18,497 nucleotides of DNA from Eubacterium sp. GTDB taxonomy: Bacteria > Bacillota_A > Clostridia > Lachnospirales > Lachnospiraceae. The notes beneath the pieces are model-generated. The model searched no databases, had not been told where the DNA came from, and saw nothing but the letters and a program-made list of their open reading frames with translations. Positions 1 to 8,617 of this stretch are shown piece after piece (position 1 is the stretch's first letter; every line of letters begins with the position of its first letter). The translations under genes and the position numbers were made by a program. The stretch is taken from positions 1 to 18,497 of the forward strand of contig JAMPGN010000067.1 of the NCBI GenBank assembly GCA_023663915.1. The letters are read 5' to 3'.

Positions 1-1365
1 CTTCTGTCGGTATCCCTTTTACCGCCGTAAACGATAAGTCATACTCTTCTCCACTCTCACTATCTGTTAATATTGCATTCACCTGTCCATCCCATAATCC
101 ATTGACAAGCATTCCGTGATCAACTTTGTCATATCGCGTGCCACTATCAGAACTAAATCCTACCTCAGTCACTATTCCTTCCCCATTCGGTGCATCCTGA
201 TCCCACTCTCCGGTAAATACATAATAACTTCCATCGCTCTGCGGACTAAGCAGAGTTCCGCTTCCTTTTCGCTCACCCTTTACATAATCACCATAATAAA
301 TGCGAACATATGTTCCATCGTCGTATATTGCTCTGTATATTGTTGCACCAACCCCATTAAGGGAAGCATTCTCATCCGGAAAATAAATATAGTAATCCTC
401 TTCCATCCTATCCAGAAAAGCTCTTGTTTCCTCAGAAAAATGTGCTTCATCATAAAAAAGCGCTTCATACATTCTGTCCCCATAATCCTGTGCTGCCATC
501 AAGTCATAGATTTTCTGCATAAATGCTCTGTTCTCCGCCTCTATTCTTTCCAGTTCCGCAATCTGCTCAAGAATCGCTGTAAAGTTTACATTTACTGCCA
601 CATCTCCGTATTTTTCAGCAAGAGCTCGAATTGTATCGTATTGCTTTGCCTCCATCAAGACATCAATGTATTGATTTAGACAATCACACAGATCATTGAT
701 CATTTCCGAATTTGTACTATCCAGTTCCAAAAGCCTGTCATAAGCGGTAAGAGCATTCTCATAATCCGCTTCTTCCGTTTTCTCTTTCCCCATTGCTATG
801 TAGTTTTCGACAAGTTTCTCTTTGATCCGGGCATCTTCCCCTGTCACGGAATAGCCTTCCTCCAACACCTGTGCGATTCTGTCCCGATCGCCGCTATAAA
901 CCTCTTCCACCGCCAGATATAGCTCCACGGCATAATCCATGTTTTCACTGAGAAAGTCTTCGTCAAGCTCTGCAAGCATCGCAAGCGTCCTTTCATAGAA
1001 ATCCTGCGTGTCGTCCATATCGCCTGCTCCAAGGTATGCTCTCAGCCCTCCTAAATAAGCCTCCATGCAGCGGTCATCAATGGCGATTGCCTTTTCAAAT
1101 ACCAGCGCCGCCTGCTCGTACTGCCCTTCTTCCAGATACCGGTTTCCCAAATCCAACTGCCTATGAAGGCGGTTCGCCGGAGTATTATAAATACCGACAG
1201 CAACTAACAAAGCAGTAAATATCACTGCTGCTGCAATAATTAACGGCTTCCGCTTTTCTTCCCCCCCCCAGGCTCTGATGATCCCTGTATATTATTCTGC
1301 TCTTCCAGCGTCACATTCTCTGTCTGTTCTGATTTCTGTAGTATATATGTTGTTTTTTCATTCAT
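1..1365 (-). CDS. Membrane-anchored TPR/MORN-repeat protein, frameshifted at a G9 tract, 3' end off window
   Basis: The ATG at 1365 has a strong AGGAGG about 9 bases upstream and follows the VWA-FHA stop by 35 bases. From this ATG the frame gives only 41 residues and stops at 1240-1242, because of nine G residues at 1261-1269. The -1 frame is then open from the G-run to position 1 and encodes the body of the protein. Joined together, the product has a short polar N-terminus, a Gly/Glu/Lys stretch, one membrane segment (IIAAAVIFTALLVAVGIY, about residues 41-58), TPR-like helical pairs (for example GNRYLEEGQYEQAALVFEKA), and MORN-like repeats near the window edge (YYGDYVKGERKGSGTL, then FTGEWDQDAPNGEG). 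The long, codon-like open frame with recognisable repeats argues against a decayed gene. It is the last visible gene of the Tad operon. I infer an exported, membrane-tethered scaffold or sensor. The function is unknown. Confidence 0.7.
1261..1269 (-). repeat. Poly-G tract (9 G on the coding strand) inside the TPR/MORN gene
   Basis: Nine consecutive C on the plus strand read as nine G on the coding strand, between CCT (Pro32) and the Lys/Glu codons that precede the membrane segment. With nine G the frame closes ten codons later. With ten or seven G, or after a -1 ribosomal slip, the start codon connects to the long downstream frame. Homopolymers of this length are classical slipped-strand mispairing sites and also common sequencing-error sites. 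Confidence 0.9.
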
Positions 1366-1400
1366 GCTTTCTTTCCTCCTCTGTCTTGCCAGGTTCTCAC

Positions 1401-2927
1401 CTATCTTTTCTCAATATCCACAATCATTTCCAGTCTTCCAAGTTTCAGGCTGCTGCCCGGACGAAATTCCATCCGCCCCGACACAATTTCTCCGTTCAGA
1501 TAAGTTTTATTCGACGAGTGAAGATCCTCGACATAGAAATGCTCTCCCAGGTTCGTGATCTCGCAGTGCCGTCCCGACACGGAACTTTCATAATTTAAGA
1601 CAATATTGACTCCCGGCTCATTCTTTCTTCCTATAACGACTCTGTCCCTCAGCGGATAGCGGAAAATTTTATCCGGCTCATTCTTATCCTTGAGTACGAC
1701 AATATAGCCCGTATCATTCTGCGGCAGAAACATGGTGCGTTCTTCTTCCTGCACCATCACGGTCGGCGTCTCGATTTCCATTGCCGCCGCCATAGTTTCC
1801 TTCTTTTCTTTCTTCCCCCTCTTCACTTTTTCCTGGGATGGTTTTTCTTTGCCCTTATTCTTTTTCATGATCTGCTGGACAATCAGCATAACGATCGCAA
1901 TGATGATCGCAATTACGGCAACAACCGTTATCGGATCGATCCCGGCAGGCTCTTCTACCGGCTCCGGTTCTTCGGGCACCGGCTCTTCCGGTTCGGGTTC
2001 CACCACCGGTTCCGGCTCTTCTTCCTCTTCTTTGATCTGAAAAGGCATCGAAGCGCTGTCCTTCAGTTCCGTCACCTCTTCACCTGTCCCGACCGACAGC
2101 AGTATGCTCTTCTCACCTCCATCCCTGCAGTTGTCCGGTATTTCCAGCGTCACCCGGCTCACTTTTCCTTCGAGTGCAGAAACAATCGCGCCGGTATCCT
2201 CGGAATCGTCCAGCAGGAAATAACTTCCCTTCGTCATCCTCGCAATGGAAAAGAAATTCTCCAGCTCCGTAGTGTTATCCTTATAGATACAGCCCAGCGC
2301 ATAGACAGGATAATTCTTCTTTTTTAAAAGTTCCTGCAGTTCTTCCTTGGTATAGCCGATCGCCTTATTATCCACTCCGTCCGCCACCACGATAAATCTC
2401 GTATACTCTTTCGTATCTCCCAGCCTAATAATCTCGTCATACAGAATATCAGACAAAAAGGAATCCTGATTCGCATATACCACACTGTTCATTGCCTCGA
2501 TCAGCTTATCGGCATCCGTCTCCCGCTCCGCAAGATATTCAATATCCTCGCCAAAGGTGGCAATGCTGACCTGTTCCGTCTCCTCTTTCTGTTTGACATA
2601 GGCGGAGAGTATCTCCCGCGCTTTTGCCTGATTTGGCTCTGTGATCGACAGGGAATTATCAAGCAGTACGATCGTATGTACCGTGGAAGTCTTCTCGACT
2701 TCCGTAACCTCTGCTTTCGTCTGGGCGATCTGCCCCGTCAGTTCACTTTCCTCCGCCAGTTCGCTGATATACAGATACAGATTACTGCCATCCACCGCCG
2801 ACTGCATGATCTGCGTCTGTCCCGCCGCGTGGACAGACGCCGCAAATGCCATCGTTACACCTATCATACCACACAGCCGCAGTACGTGCTGATACCATTG
2901 TCTATTAATTCTTTTCCCTCCGAACAT
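1401..2927 (-). CDS. Exported VWA domain - membrane segment - cytoplasmic FHA domain protein
   Basis: This 508-aa protein has a basic N-terminus and a hydrophobic signal sequence ending near AASVHAAG (residues 20-36). A von Willebrand A domain covers about 80-255, with a MIDAS motif D90-x-S92-x-S94, a Ser near 156 and Asp183 in VVADGVD. Then come an all-beta-like stretch, a Glu/Pro-rich linker (about 299-328), one membrane segment (about 333-354), a very basic stop-transfer region, and an FHA domain (about 429-500) with GRK, SGRH and SSNKT signatures. The predicted topology is VWA outside and FHA inside. The ATG has GAGGAG 8 bases upstream and begins right after the stop of the previous FHA gene. 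Acidic Thr motifs at T388 and T398 lie just before the FHA domain. Likely role: couples an extracellular ligand, or the pilus itself, to phospho-Thr signalling. The role is inferred; the domains are seen. Confidence 0.85.
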   Translation of the reverse strand: MFGGKRINRQWYQHVLRLCGMIGVTMAFAASVHAAGQTQIMQSAVDGSNLYLYISELAEESELTGQIAQTKAEVTEVEKTSTVHTIVLLDNSLSITEPNQAKAREILSAYVKQKEETEQVSIATFGEDIEYLAERETDADKLIEAMNSVVYANQDSFLSDILYDEIIRLGDTKEYTRFIVVADGVDNKAIGYTKEELQELLKKKNYPVYALGCIYKDNTTELENFFSIARMTKGSYFLLDDSEDTGAIVSALEGKVSRVTLEIPDNCRDGGEKSILLSVGTGEEVTELKDSASMPFQIKEEEEEPEPVVEPEPEEPVPEEPEPVEEPAGIDPITVVAVIAIIIAIVMLIVQQIMKKNKGKEKPSQEKVKRGKKEKKETMAAAMEIETPTVMVQEEERTMFLPQNDTGYIVVLKDKNEPDKIFRYPLRDRVVIGRKNEPGVNIVLNYESSVSGRHCEITNLGEHFYVEDLHSSNKTYLNGEIVSGRMEFRPGSSLKLGRLEMIVDIEKR

Positions 2928-2928
2928 G

Positions 2929-4167
2929 TCATCTTCTCCTCAATTCAAAACGAAGTTCTTCGTTTGCCAGTTTGATTCTTGCACCATCTCCTAGGAAATA
3001 TGCATCACCCGGCACAAGCCGTTCTCCGCCCACAAAAGTTCCGTTTGTCGAATTTAAATCCTTGATATAGAAACTGCCGTTCCCGTCCTTACCGATCTGC
3101 GCATGTTTTCTGCTGACGGCGGAATTGTTACCAATCGAAATATTCGCCTGTCCGCCGCTTCCGATCACGTAAGAATCCTTTTCCAGCAGATATTCCTGCC
3201 CATTGCTTTTGCGTATCAGATAACCTTTCTCCTCCGGTATTACCAGCACGGTTGCCTCGTTATCTTCAATCTCGTTATAATATTTTTTCCTTGCAGGCTC
3301 TATGTATGGATTCGGTTCGGGCTGCAGCGCCGCTGCCACAGCCGACTCTTTCTCCTGCTTTTTACCAGAAGCAAAAAGGTGATGTTTTTTGTCCTTCTTA
3401 TCCTCTTTCTTCTGTTTTTTAGAGTTGCCGAATTTACCGTTGTCCACAGGCGGCTCCAATAAATCCGGCATACCTTTCCCAACAGGCGGAATCGGCGTCT
3501 TCCGTGAAAGAAGTCCATGTTTGATCTCTGCTTTCCCTGCCTTCATTCCCGGATTATCCGGCGGCATCATGACTTGTTCCGAATATCCGCCCTGGTTGTC
3601 CATACTCCCTTCGACTCTCTCCGACAATGTCCCTCCACTCTGTATCATGCGAATGAATTTACGTAATCCAGCTAAGTCTTGTATATCTTTACGTCCAAAT
3701 GCATTCAGAAGATCAAAGATATAGGTATAGTCTTCGTCCATCGCATACTTAATCTTCTCCCAGATCTGCCGCACGAGTTCTAACAGATCGCCTTCCCGGT
3801 GATCCGTGAGCGGGATATATGGCATCCTGCACCGGTTTTCCTCGATTCTGAGACAGGGTATCTGCGTACATAAATGATCTGTTTCCAGAAGATAATGTTC
3901 CGCCTCCTCCCCTGCTTCCAGAATACTTTCCGTCAGTTCCAGCACTTCTTTTCTGTCATGTACCTTCTCAAGCCACTCAGCGAGGGGAACTCCCCACTCT
4001 GCATCATACCGAAAATACTGTTCCGTATCCTGCTGTATCAAACGAAAAGAAAGAAGCCCTTTGATCTCGTTCTGCTCCAACATTCCCAATGCAATGTTCT
4101 CAATCTCCATATCCTTCGGCACATCATAGACAAAGCACATCCTGCCGTTTATCATTCTCTCTTCCAT
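2929..4167 (-). CDS. FHA-domain protein with DUF6382-like N-terminal domain
   Basis: I chose the ATG at 4167 (412 aa) because GGGAGG lies 6 bases before it. An in-frame ATG at 4191 would overlap the preceding pseudopilin gene and has a poorer site. The N-terminal 180 residues form a mixed alpha/beta domain that I associate from memory with DUF6382, which is commonly fused to FHA domains in Clostridia. A low-complexity, Lys-rich linker follows (about 190-290), containing a KKQKKEDKKDKK stretch. The FHA domain at about 332-402 shows SRKH and NSTNGT, the usual phospho-Thr-binding signatures. A DNEATVLV motif about 30 residues before the FHA core is a candidate phosphorylation site. No signal peptide or membrane segment is visible, so it should be cytoplasmic. 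Its position between a pseudopilin and the VWA-FHA gene suggests a regulatory or scaffolding role in pilus assembly. Confidence 0.8.
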   Translation of the reverse strand: MEERMINGRMCFVYDVPKDMEIENIALGMLEQNEIKGLLSFRLIQQDTEQYFRYDAEWGVPLAEWLEKVHDRKEVLELTESILEAGEEAEHYLLETDHLCTQIPCLRIEENRCRMPYIPLTDHREGDLLELVRQIWEKIKYAMDEDYTYIFDLLNAFGRKDIQDLAGLRKFIRMIQSGGTLSERVEGSMDNQGGYSEQVMMPPDNPGMKAGKAEIKHGLLSRKTPIPPVGKGMPDLLEPPVDNGKFGNSKKQKKEDKKDKKHHLFASGKKQEKESAVAAALQPEPNPYIEPARKKYYNEIEDNEATVLVIPEEKGYLIRKSNGQEYLLEKDSYVIGSGGQANISIGNNSAVSRKHAQIGKDGNGSFYIKDLNSTNGTFVGGERLVPGDAYFLGDGARIKLANEELRFELRRR

Positions 4168-4178
4168 GCGATTCCTCC

Positions 4179-4706
4179 CTATTTCTCCCACAATCCGCAG
4201 ACGATCTGCTGATGCATGTCTATATGATCAATATTGAAAAAAGCAAAGGGCAGATCGACTCGGTACTGCACCCACAAGCATAGATCATCTTCCTGACGAC
4301 ATGTTTTGGTAAAATCAATCGAATCGATCCCGCCGCTTATCCCGTATTTGCGCAGATATTGATTCGTCGCACCAGCATTCTCGCCCGCACAATATCCGAA
4401 GGCGAGTTTCGCTGCCTGCGGATAATGACCGTATTTCCATGCATCTTTCATTTCCGATTTGTCAGACATGCCTCCCACAAGGCGGAACAGACTCATAAAC
4501 GTATCGCCTAGTTTGGATAGTGTCGTATCCTCTCCATACTCGTAACTAGCAAAGGACAACATCTGCCCGGTCTGCATCAATCCGTGCACCATATAATTCT
4601 GTGCTCGGTACACCTGCCCAACATTCACAAGAAACATCATGGCAAACAGATAAATCGTCAGGGATATGGTCGCTTCCACTGTCAAACTTCCCTCTTGTCT
4701 TTTCAT
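4179..4706 (-). CDS. TadE-like pseudopilin (second copy)
   Basis: A 175-aa protein with a class III-like prepilin leader: the short basic N-terminus MKRQEG is followed by SLTVEATISLTIYLFAMMF. Cleavage after G6 would place Glu at mature position 5 (E11), the feature needed for processing by the A24 peptidase encoded upstream in the operon. A single N-terminal hydrophobic helix is followed by a globular domain with three Cys residues (in FGYCAG, KTCRQ and IVCGL) and a DDLCLWVQYRVDLPF strand typical of TadE/TadF C-termini. GGAGG lies 8 bases before the ATG. It follows the DUF5702 gene by about 24 bases. It is probably a minor pilin or initiation factor of the Tad pilus. TadE and TadF cannot be separated by eye. 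Confidence 0.75.
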   Translation of the reverse strand: MKRQEGSLTVEATISLTIYLFAMMFLVNVGQVYRAQNYMVHGLMQTGQMLSFASYEYGEDTTLSKLGDTFMSLFRLVGGMSDKSEMKDAWKYGHYPQAAKLAFGYCAGENAGATNQYLRKYGISGGIDSIDFTKTCRQEDDLCLWVQYRVDLPFAFFNIDHIDMHQQIVCGLWEK

Positions 4707-4730
4707 CCTCTCAGCCTCCGTTTCGGAATA

Positions 4731-7301
4731 CTAATAGCCACTGTAATGTACTGACTTGATCGGAATACCCGTATCATTTAACCCCGGAATCGTCGGAATG
4801 GGTAGCAACGGTTCATACTCCGCCTCAGTCTCCACCCTTATGTAAGTTGCCATCTCATCCAGCCTAAAAAAGTACTCTGAACCCTCCTTCTGCTTTTTCT
4901 GCTGTAGTTGTGTCTCGATCAGCGTAGCAGAACGGTCATAAATGATATCACTAGAAGTAAACAGCAGCATCAACAGGAAAAGATGATCCTTATATCCCCA
5001 TTTCAACAGCCCTTCTCCATATCCTGCGACAATATCGGCAACGCCTGAATCATCCGGTTCTACTACAACCCCGACCTGTTCCTCTACGACCGCCTCTACC
5101 ATCTCTTTCAAATCATCCAGTCCATTGCCCGCCAGAGAAAAATAGCCGCCGTCCAGCTTGAGAATATCCACGTCTTTCTTAGCATAGATCATCTGTATCA
5201 TATCAAACCACGCCTCTAAAATCAGTTTCACCAGTACGATCACCACCACCACTATCCAACCTACGATCGGAATTGCCGCTATCTCACCAATCAGATTCAT
5301 CAATTCCTGATCTGTCAGGACAGAGGTAATGTTGCACAGCAGGCGCATCATCAGAATACTGTCAAAGGCTATCTGTTGATTGTATATCTCGTATTTTCCT
5401 CCTGCGTATATATACTCTAAATCCGCCTGCACGAAACACTTATCTGCACTGGCATAATCCGACTCCTGAAAGAAATTGCTGCCATTTAACCTCGTATCAT
5501 TGTGCATATCCGTAACCCGGTTGCTGAACATCTCGGAGGCATAAACCGTCGCGAATACCTTCTGGTAAATAATTTTCGCAAAATCATCCACCGTAATTCC
5601 TATAAATACATTCATCAAGTTAATAATACTCACGATAAAATTCTTCACCGCCCCCACTAATCCTATGAGCGACTGCAGCATACCGATAGGATCAAACGGA
5701 TTGCTTTTCAAATTACCACATGCTACCCGAAATCCTTCTTCTGCCTCAAGCAGATTGCTCATAGCATTTTCGAGTGCACTTGCATCCCATGTTTCTCCCG
5801 GCGCAAGCAGTTCCACATCATATCCAACGCTCTCTGCAATCTCTTGTGAATCCTGAAGCTTCGCCTGTACGGCTAATGCATCCTCCGCCTCATAAGGATT
5901 TTCTGTCGGTGTCAATTCCACCATCTCACCGAAATATCCTGCACCCCTGAGACGATGATCCATATCGGGGTCATAGGTGCCGTTGGCAAAAGCAACCATG
6001 ATTGCCTCAATTCCTTTGACGATTGTCTTAATTGCCTCTGCCAGCCCGCTAATCATCTCGGCAAGGGTATCCACAAGATTAAACGCACTATCCAGTAGAA
6101 GAAACATCCTACTCGCAGTGGGGTCTACCTCTTCCACTGCTTCCAACTGCGTCAAAGCCTCTGCTGGAACACTCAGTTTATTACTCTGTTCCCTCAATTT
6201 CGTTCTTGCATTTTCCACCAGTTGTCCAGGCATATTATTGACAAGGTCTTGTACATCACGAAACAGATTATTTCCTTCCTCAATATTTTCTTCTATTTTA
6301 TCCGTAAAATTTTTGGCGCTTTCCGCCACTCTCTGGTCCCCAATACCGCCTACTTTTTGCTTCACCGCCTCAATCACAGCGCCTACATCTGCATCAAGCA
6401 ATTTCGCATAAGCTTCTTGATAGGCTTCCATCTTCGCACTGTAATTTTCCAGTATAGGGTCCAAATCTATGATACACATCCTAAGTTCAGCCGCATTTTC
6501 TGCCGCAATCTCCTGCAGTTGCTTAAGCTGCCTCTCATACTCCTCATCCTTCACTTTGCCCGATCCGCTGTCGCTGTCTGAGGTTTCCTCCTCCGCCTCT
6601 TCATAACTGCTGATAAAAGATTCTACCGCAGAGACAGACGCATTATAACTGTCAAGCTTCGCCATATAGTCTTCTGCAGCCTCCCGGCTCTCTAACGCCG
6701 CCTCACTGTACTCATACAGACATATTACCGTATCGACATGGGCTTCAATCAAATCCGTAAGTGTCTGAAACATTTCGAGAATTGGAAGAGCATCTTCCAA
6801 GGTTTCTTTCAACTCCTCCAACGTATCTTCTATATTCAGTGCGTTATTGACCAATGATGCCGGAGCCCTGTATGCGCTAAACTCCATCATCTGTGCCCTG
6901 TACACATCTTTTTGCGACAAAGGATAAAGACCCGCCACATCGACGTTGGTAATATCAGCCAGAATATCTGCATTGTTTAGATTTAGACCACTGCCAAGCC
7001 CTGTCAGATTCCTCTGCAGATATTGCGTCAGTTCGTCCTCCCCCACTCCCTGTTCCACTGCCAGGAATCCGAAGTTCTCATATAAATCCCGATCATAATG
7101 TGCCAACAAAGAAAATGCCGCATTCTCCCCCATTTCTTTGTACAGCCTCTTCATACTATGGTATTTCGCCATTTCGATCAGAGTTGAGTTTAAGGATAAT
7201 GCCGCGATCAGTATAATCGACAGCATCACGGTGATTGAACCGCGCCTGTTTTTTACAAAATATTCCAGCATTTCCTCATTACTCCTTCCATGGTTTCTCA
7301 T
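4731..7301 (-). CDS. Large DUF5702/TadG-like pilus-associated membrane protein
   Basis: An 856-aa protein. The N-terminus carries NRRGSITVMLSIILIAALSLNSTLIEMAKYHSMKR, a TadG/pseudopilin-like hydrophobic helix preceded by Arg-Arg-Gly. Position +5 after the Gly is Met rather than Glu, so peptidase processing is doubtful. A long, largely alpha-helical, Glu/Ala-rich region follows (about 150-400) with a Ser/Asp/Glu low-complexity break (ETSDSDSGSGK). Further hydrophobic stretches lie near 565-595 (VGAVKNFIVSIINLMNVFIGI) and 675-705 (IPIVGWIVVVVIVLVKLIL). I associate this layout with DUF5702 proteins of clostridial Tad loci. The first ATG (7301) overlaps the previous stop as ATGA. An in-frame ATG at 7271 with AAGGAG about 10 bases upstream is a real alternative. 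Its size and position suggest a tip, anchor or assembly protein. No enzymatic motif was seen. Confidence 0.75.
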   Translation of the reverse strand: MRNHGRSNEEMLEYFVKNRRGSITVMLSIILIAALSLNSTLIEMAKYHSMKRLYKEMGENAAFSLLAHYDRDLYENFGFLAVEQGVGEDELTQYLQRNLTGLGSGLNLNNADILADITNVDVAGLYPLSQKDVYRAQMMEFSAYRAPASLVNNALNIEDTLEELKETLEDALPILEMFQTLTDLIEAHVDTVICLYEYSEAALESREAAEDYMAKLDSYNASVSAVESFISSYEEAEEETSDSDSGSGKVKDEEYERQLKQLQEIAAENAAELRMCIIDLDPILENYSAKMEAYQEAYAKLLDADVGAVIEAVKQKVGGIGDQRVAESAKNFTDKIEENIEEGNNLFRDVQDLVNNMPGQLVENARTKLREQSNKLSVPAEALTQLEAVEEVDPTASRMFLLLDSAFNLVDTLAEMISGLAEAIKTIVKGIEAIMVAFANGTYDPDMDHRLRGAGYFGEMVELTPTENPYEAEDALAVQAKLQDSQEIAESVGYDVELLAPGETWDASALENAMSNLLEAEEGFRVACGNLKSNPFDPIGMLQSLIGLVGAVKNFIVSIINLMNVFIGITVDDFAKIIYQKVFATVYASEMFSNRVTDMHNDTRLNGSNFFQESDYASADKCFVQADLEYIYAGGKYEIYNQQIAFDSILMMRLLCNITSVLTDQELMNLIGEIAAIPIVGWIVVVVIVLVKLILEAWFDMIQMIYAKKDVDILKLDGGYFSLAGNGLDDLKEMVEAVVEEQVGVVVEPDDSGVADIVAGYGEGLLKWGYKDHLFLLMLLFTSSDIIYDRSATLIETQLQQKKQKEGSEYFFRLDEMATYIRVETEAEYEPLLPIPTIPGLNDTGIPIKSVHYSGY

Positions 7302-7942
7302 TCAAACACTCTTCTGATTCGGATAATAATATCCAGTATATTGTCGAGCGACTCACCAACCGCATTATCCGTAACGATACTCTGCAGTTCATCGATAAAT
7401 GCCGTCTTATTCATCTGATGAATGACATCATAGCATACCGCTGTTCCTGTCGCCTCCACCTCATATTCCGGATTCAATCCAAAAAACGTCATCGGATTCA
7501 TATCAAACATCGGATATTTCCTCTTAATCGTCACATACAACACTCTCTGCCCAATCTCATTCGTCCTGCACTCCGTCACAACATCATCAAAATTCATGCT
7601 TTTTTGCGCCGCAAATTCCGCATTATAAATCAGATAACTCGCATACCACTTTGCTTTACGCTGTGTCACATCCGTATAAGTATCCCCGTAGCGCAAATAC
7701 CTGTACGGATATATTTTCACGAAATCCGTTGTATCCATATACCCATAGAACGGCTCCTTGTCAAGCGCACTGTAGACCCTCGCAACGCCGCTCGCCGCCT
7801 CATTTGCCGAAGCGGTAACGACCATCCGGTTATGAAACACCACTCCCACATTGACCGCAAAAAAAATGACCACAATCGTTATTACCACGACATATATGGC
7901 TTCCACCATGATCATTCCCTCTTCGTTCCTATCGCTTTTCAT
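7298..7942 (-). CDS. tadE: TadE-like pseudopilin (first copy)
   Basis: A 214-aa protein beginning MKSDRNEEG followed by MIMVEAIYVVVITIVVIFFAVNVGVVF. The Gly9/Met10 junction with Glu14 at mature +5 is a textbook prepilin peptidase site. One N-terminal hydrophobic helix is followed by a polar domain of about 170 residues containing the conserved-looking ASANEAASGVARV segment. GAGGAGG precedes the ATG by about 4-5 bases and overlaps the stop of the prepilin peptidase gene 9 bases away. The last codons overlap the start of the DUF5702 gene by ATGA, which suggests translational coupling. Expected role: a minor pseudopilin needed for Tad pilus biogenesis, inserted in the cytoplasmic membrane and matured by the upstream-encoded peptidase. 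Confidence 0.8.
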   Translation of the reverse strand: MKSDRNEEGMIMVEAIYVVVITIVVIFFAVNVGVVFHNRMVVTASANEAASGVARVYSALDKEPFYGYMDTTDFVKIYPYRYLRYGDTYTDVTQRKAKWYASYLIYNAEFAAQKSMNFDDVVTECRTNEIGQRVLYVTIKRKYPMFDMNPMTFFGLNPEYEVEATGTAVCYDVIHQMNKTAFIDELQSIVTDNAVGESLDNILDIIIRIRRVFE

Positions 7943-7951
7943 ACGTCCTCC

Positions 7952-8587
7952 TCACCCTCGAAGCAGTGACATCACGAATACCACATAACAGCCCATAAAG
8001 ATAAAAGGTGCAAAGGGCAGTTTCTTTTTCCCGTCCGCCTTCTTAAAGAGCAGCAGGAATGCGCCATATAGCGCAGCGAACAACACGCTGTAAAACAACA
8101 CATAATAGGCATCCGTGATCCCCACGCAAAAACCCAGCCAGGCATACAGTTTGACATCCCCATACCCGATTCCGCGGCGCGTGATCAGCGTCAGGAATAA
8201 CATCAGAAACAATCCCAGAACCAGCCCCGCCCCCGACAGTAACACGGATTGTCTGACCGTATCACTGCTCACTGCCGCTTCCGCCACAAGAAGCACAAGC
8301 CTTCCGGCAAGCCCTGCGGCTATGAGCTTGTTCGGAATCAGATATTTCTTATAATCGATCCCTGCCGCTATGACAAGGATCGTAAATACCATCATAAGAT
8401 TAAAGCATTTCAGAATCGAATACTGTCCACAAAACAACAGCAGGTTCATAACCGCCGCCAGAATGAACACTCCCAAGGATAAGACATTTTCCGCCTTGCC
8501 TTTCCTGTCCACGAACACTTCATTGCGAAACCAGATCCACCAGACCAGCAACGCTTCTACCACACTAAATACAACTGCATATAACAT
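7952..8587 (-). CDS. tadV: A24-family prepilin peptidase (TadV/CpaA type)
   Basis: A 211-aa polytopic membrane protein with about six hydrophobic segments. The two aspartates of A24 aspartic prepilin peptidases are visible: D78 in AAGIDYKKYLIPN and D144 in the GIGYGDVKL (GxGD) motif. The length matches the short TadV/CpaA/FppA class, which lacks the N-terminal cysteine-rich methylase domain of PilD. GGAGA lies about 6 bases before the ATG. It should cleave the leaders of the Flp pilin and the two TadE-like pseudopilins encoded on either side. It lies 30 bases after the WG-repeat gene in the same operon. No oddity was seen. Confidence 0.92.
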   Translation of the reverse strand: MLYAVVFSVVEALLVWWIWFRNEVFVDRKGKAENVLSLGVFILAAVMNLLLFCGQYSILKCFNLMMVFTILVIAAGIDYKKYLIPNKLIAAGLAGRLVLLVAEAAVSSDTVRQSVLLSGAGLVLGLFLMLFLTLITRRGIGYGDVKLYAWLGFCVGITDAYYVLFYSVLFAALYGAFLLLFKKADGKKKLPFAPFIFMGCYVVFVMSLLRG

Positions 8588-8617
8588 GCCCTGTCTCCTG
8601 TCTGTCCGCGCGGCACA

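Noticed and set aside
116..679. Plus-strand ORF of 187 codons
   Set aside because: It lies opposite the -1 frame of the TPR/MORN gene, is rich in Ile, Ser and Cys, has no domain signature and no ribosome binding site. It is an antisense shadow.
1732..2040. Ser/Gly-rich plus-strand ORF resembling a low-complexity surface protein
   Set aside because: The Ser/Gly repeats are the complement of the Glu/Pro-rich linker codons of the VWA-FHA gene.
7235..7969. Plus-strand ORF of 244 codons
   Set aside because: It is antisense to the well-supported TadE-like gene, rich in His, Arg and Ile, with no recognisable domain or ribosome binding site.
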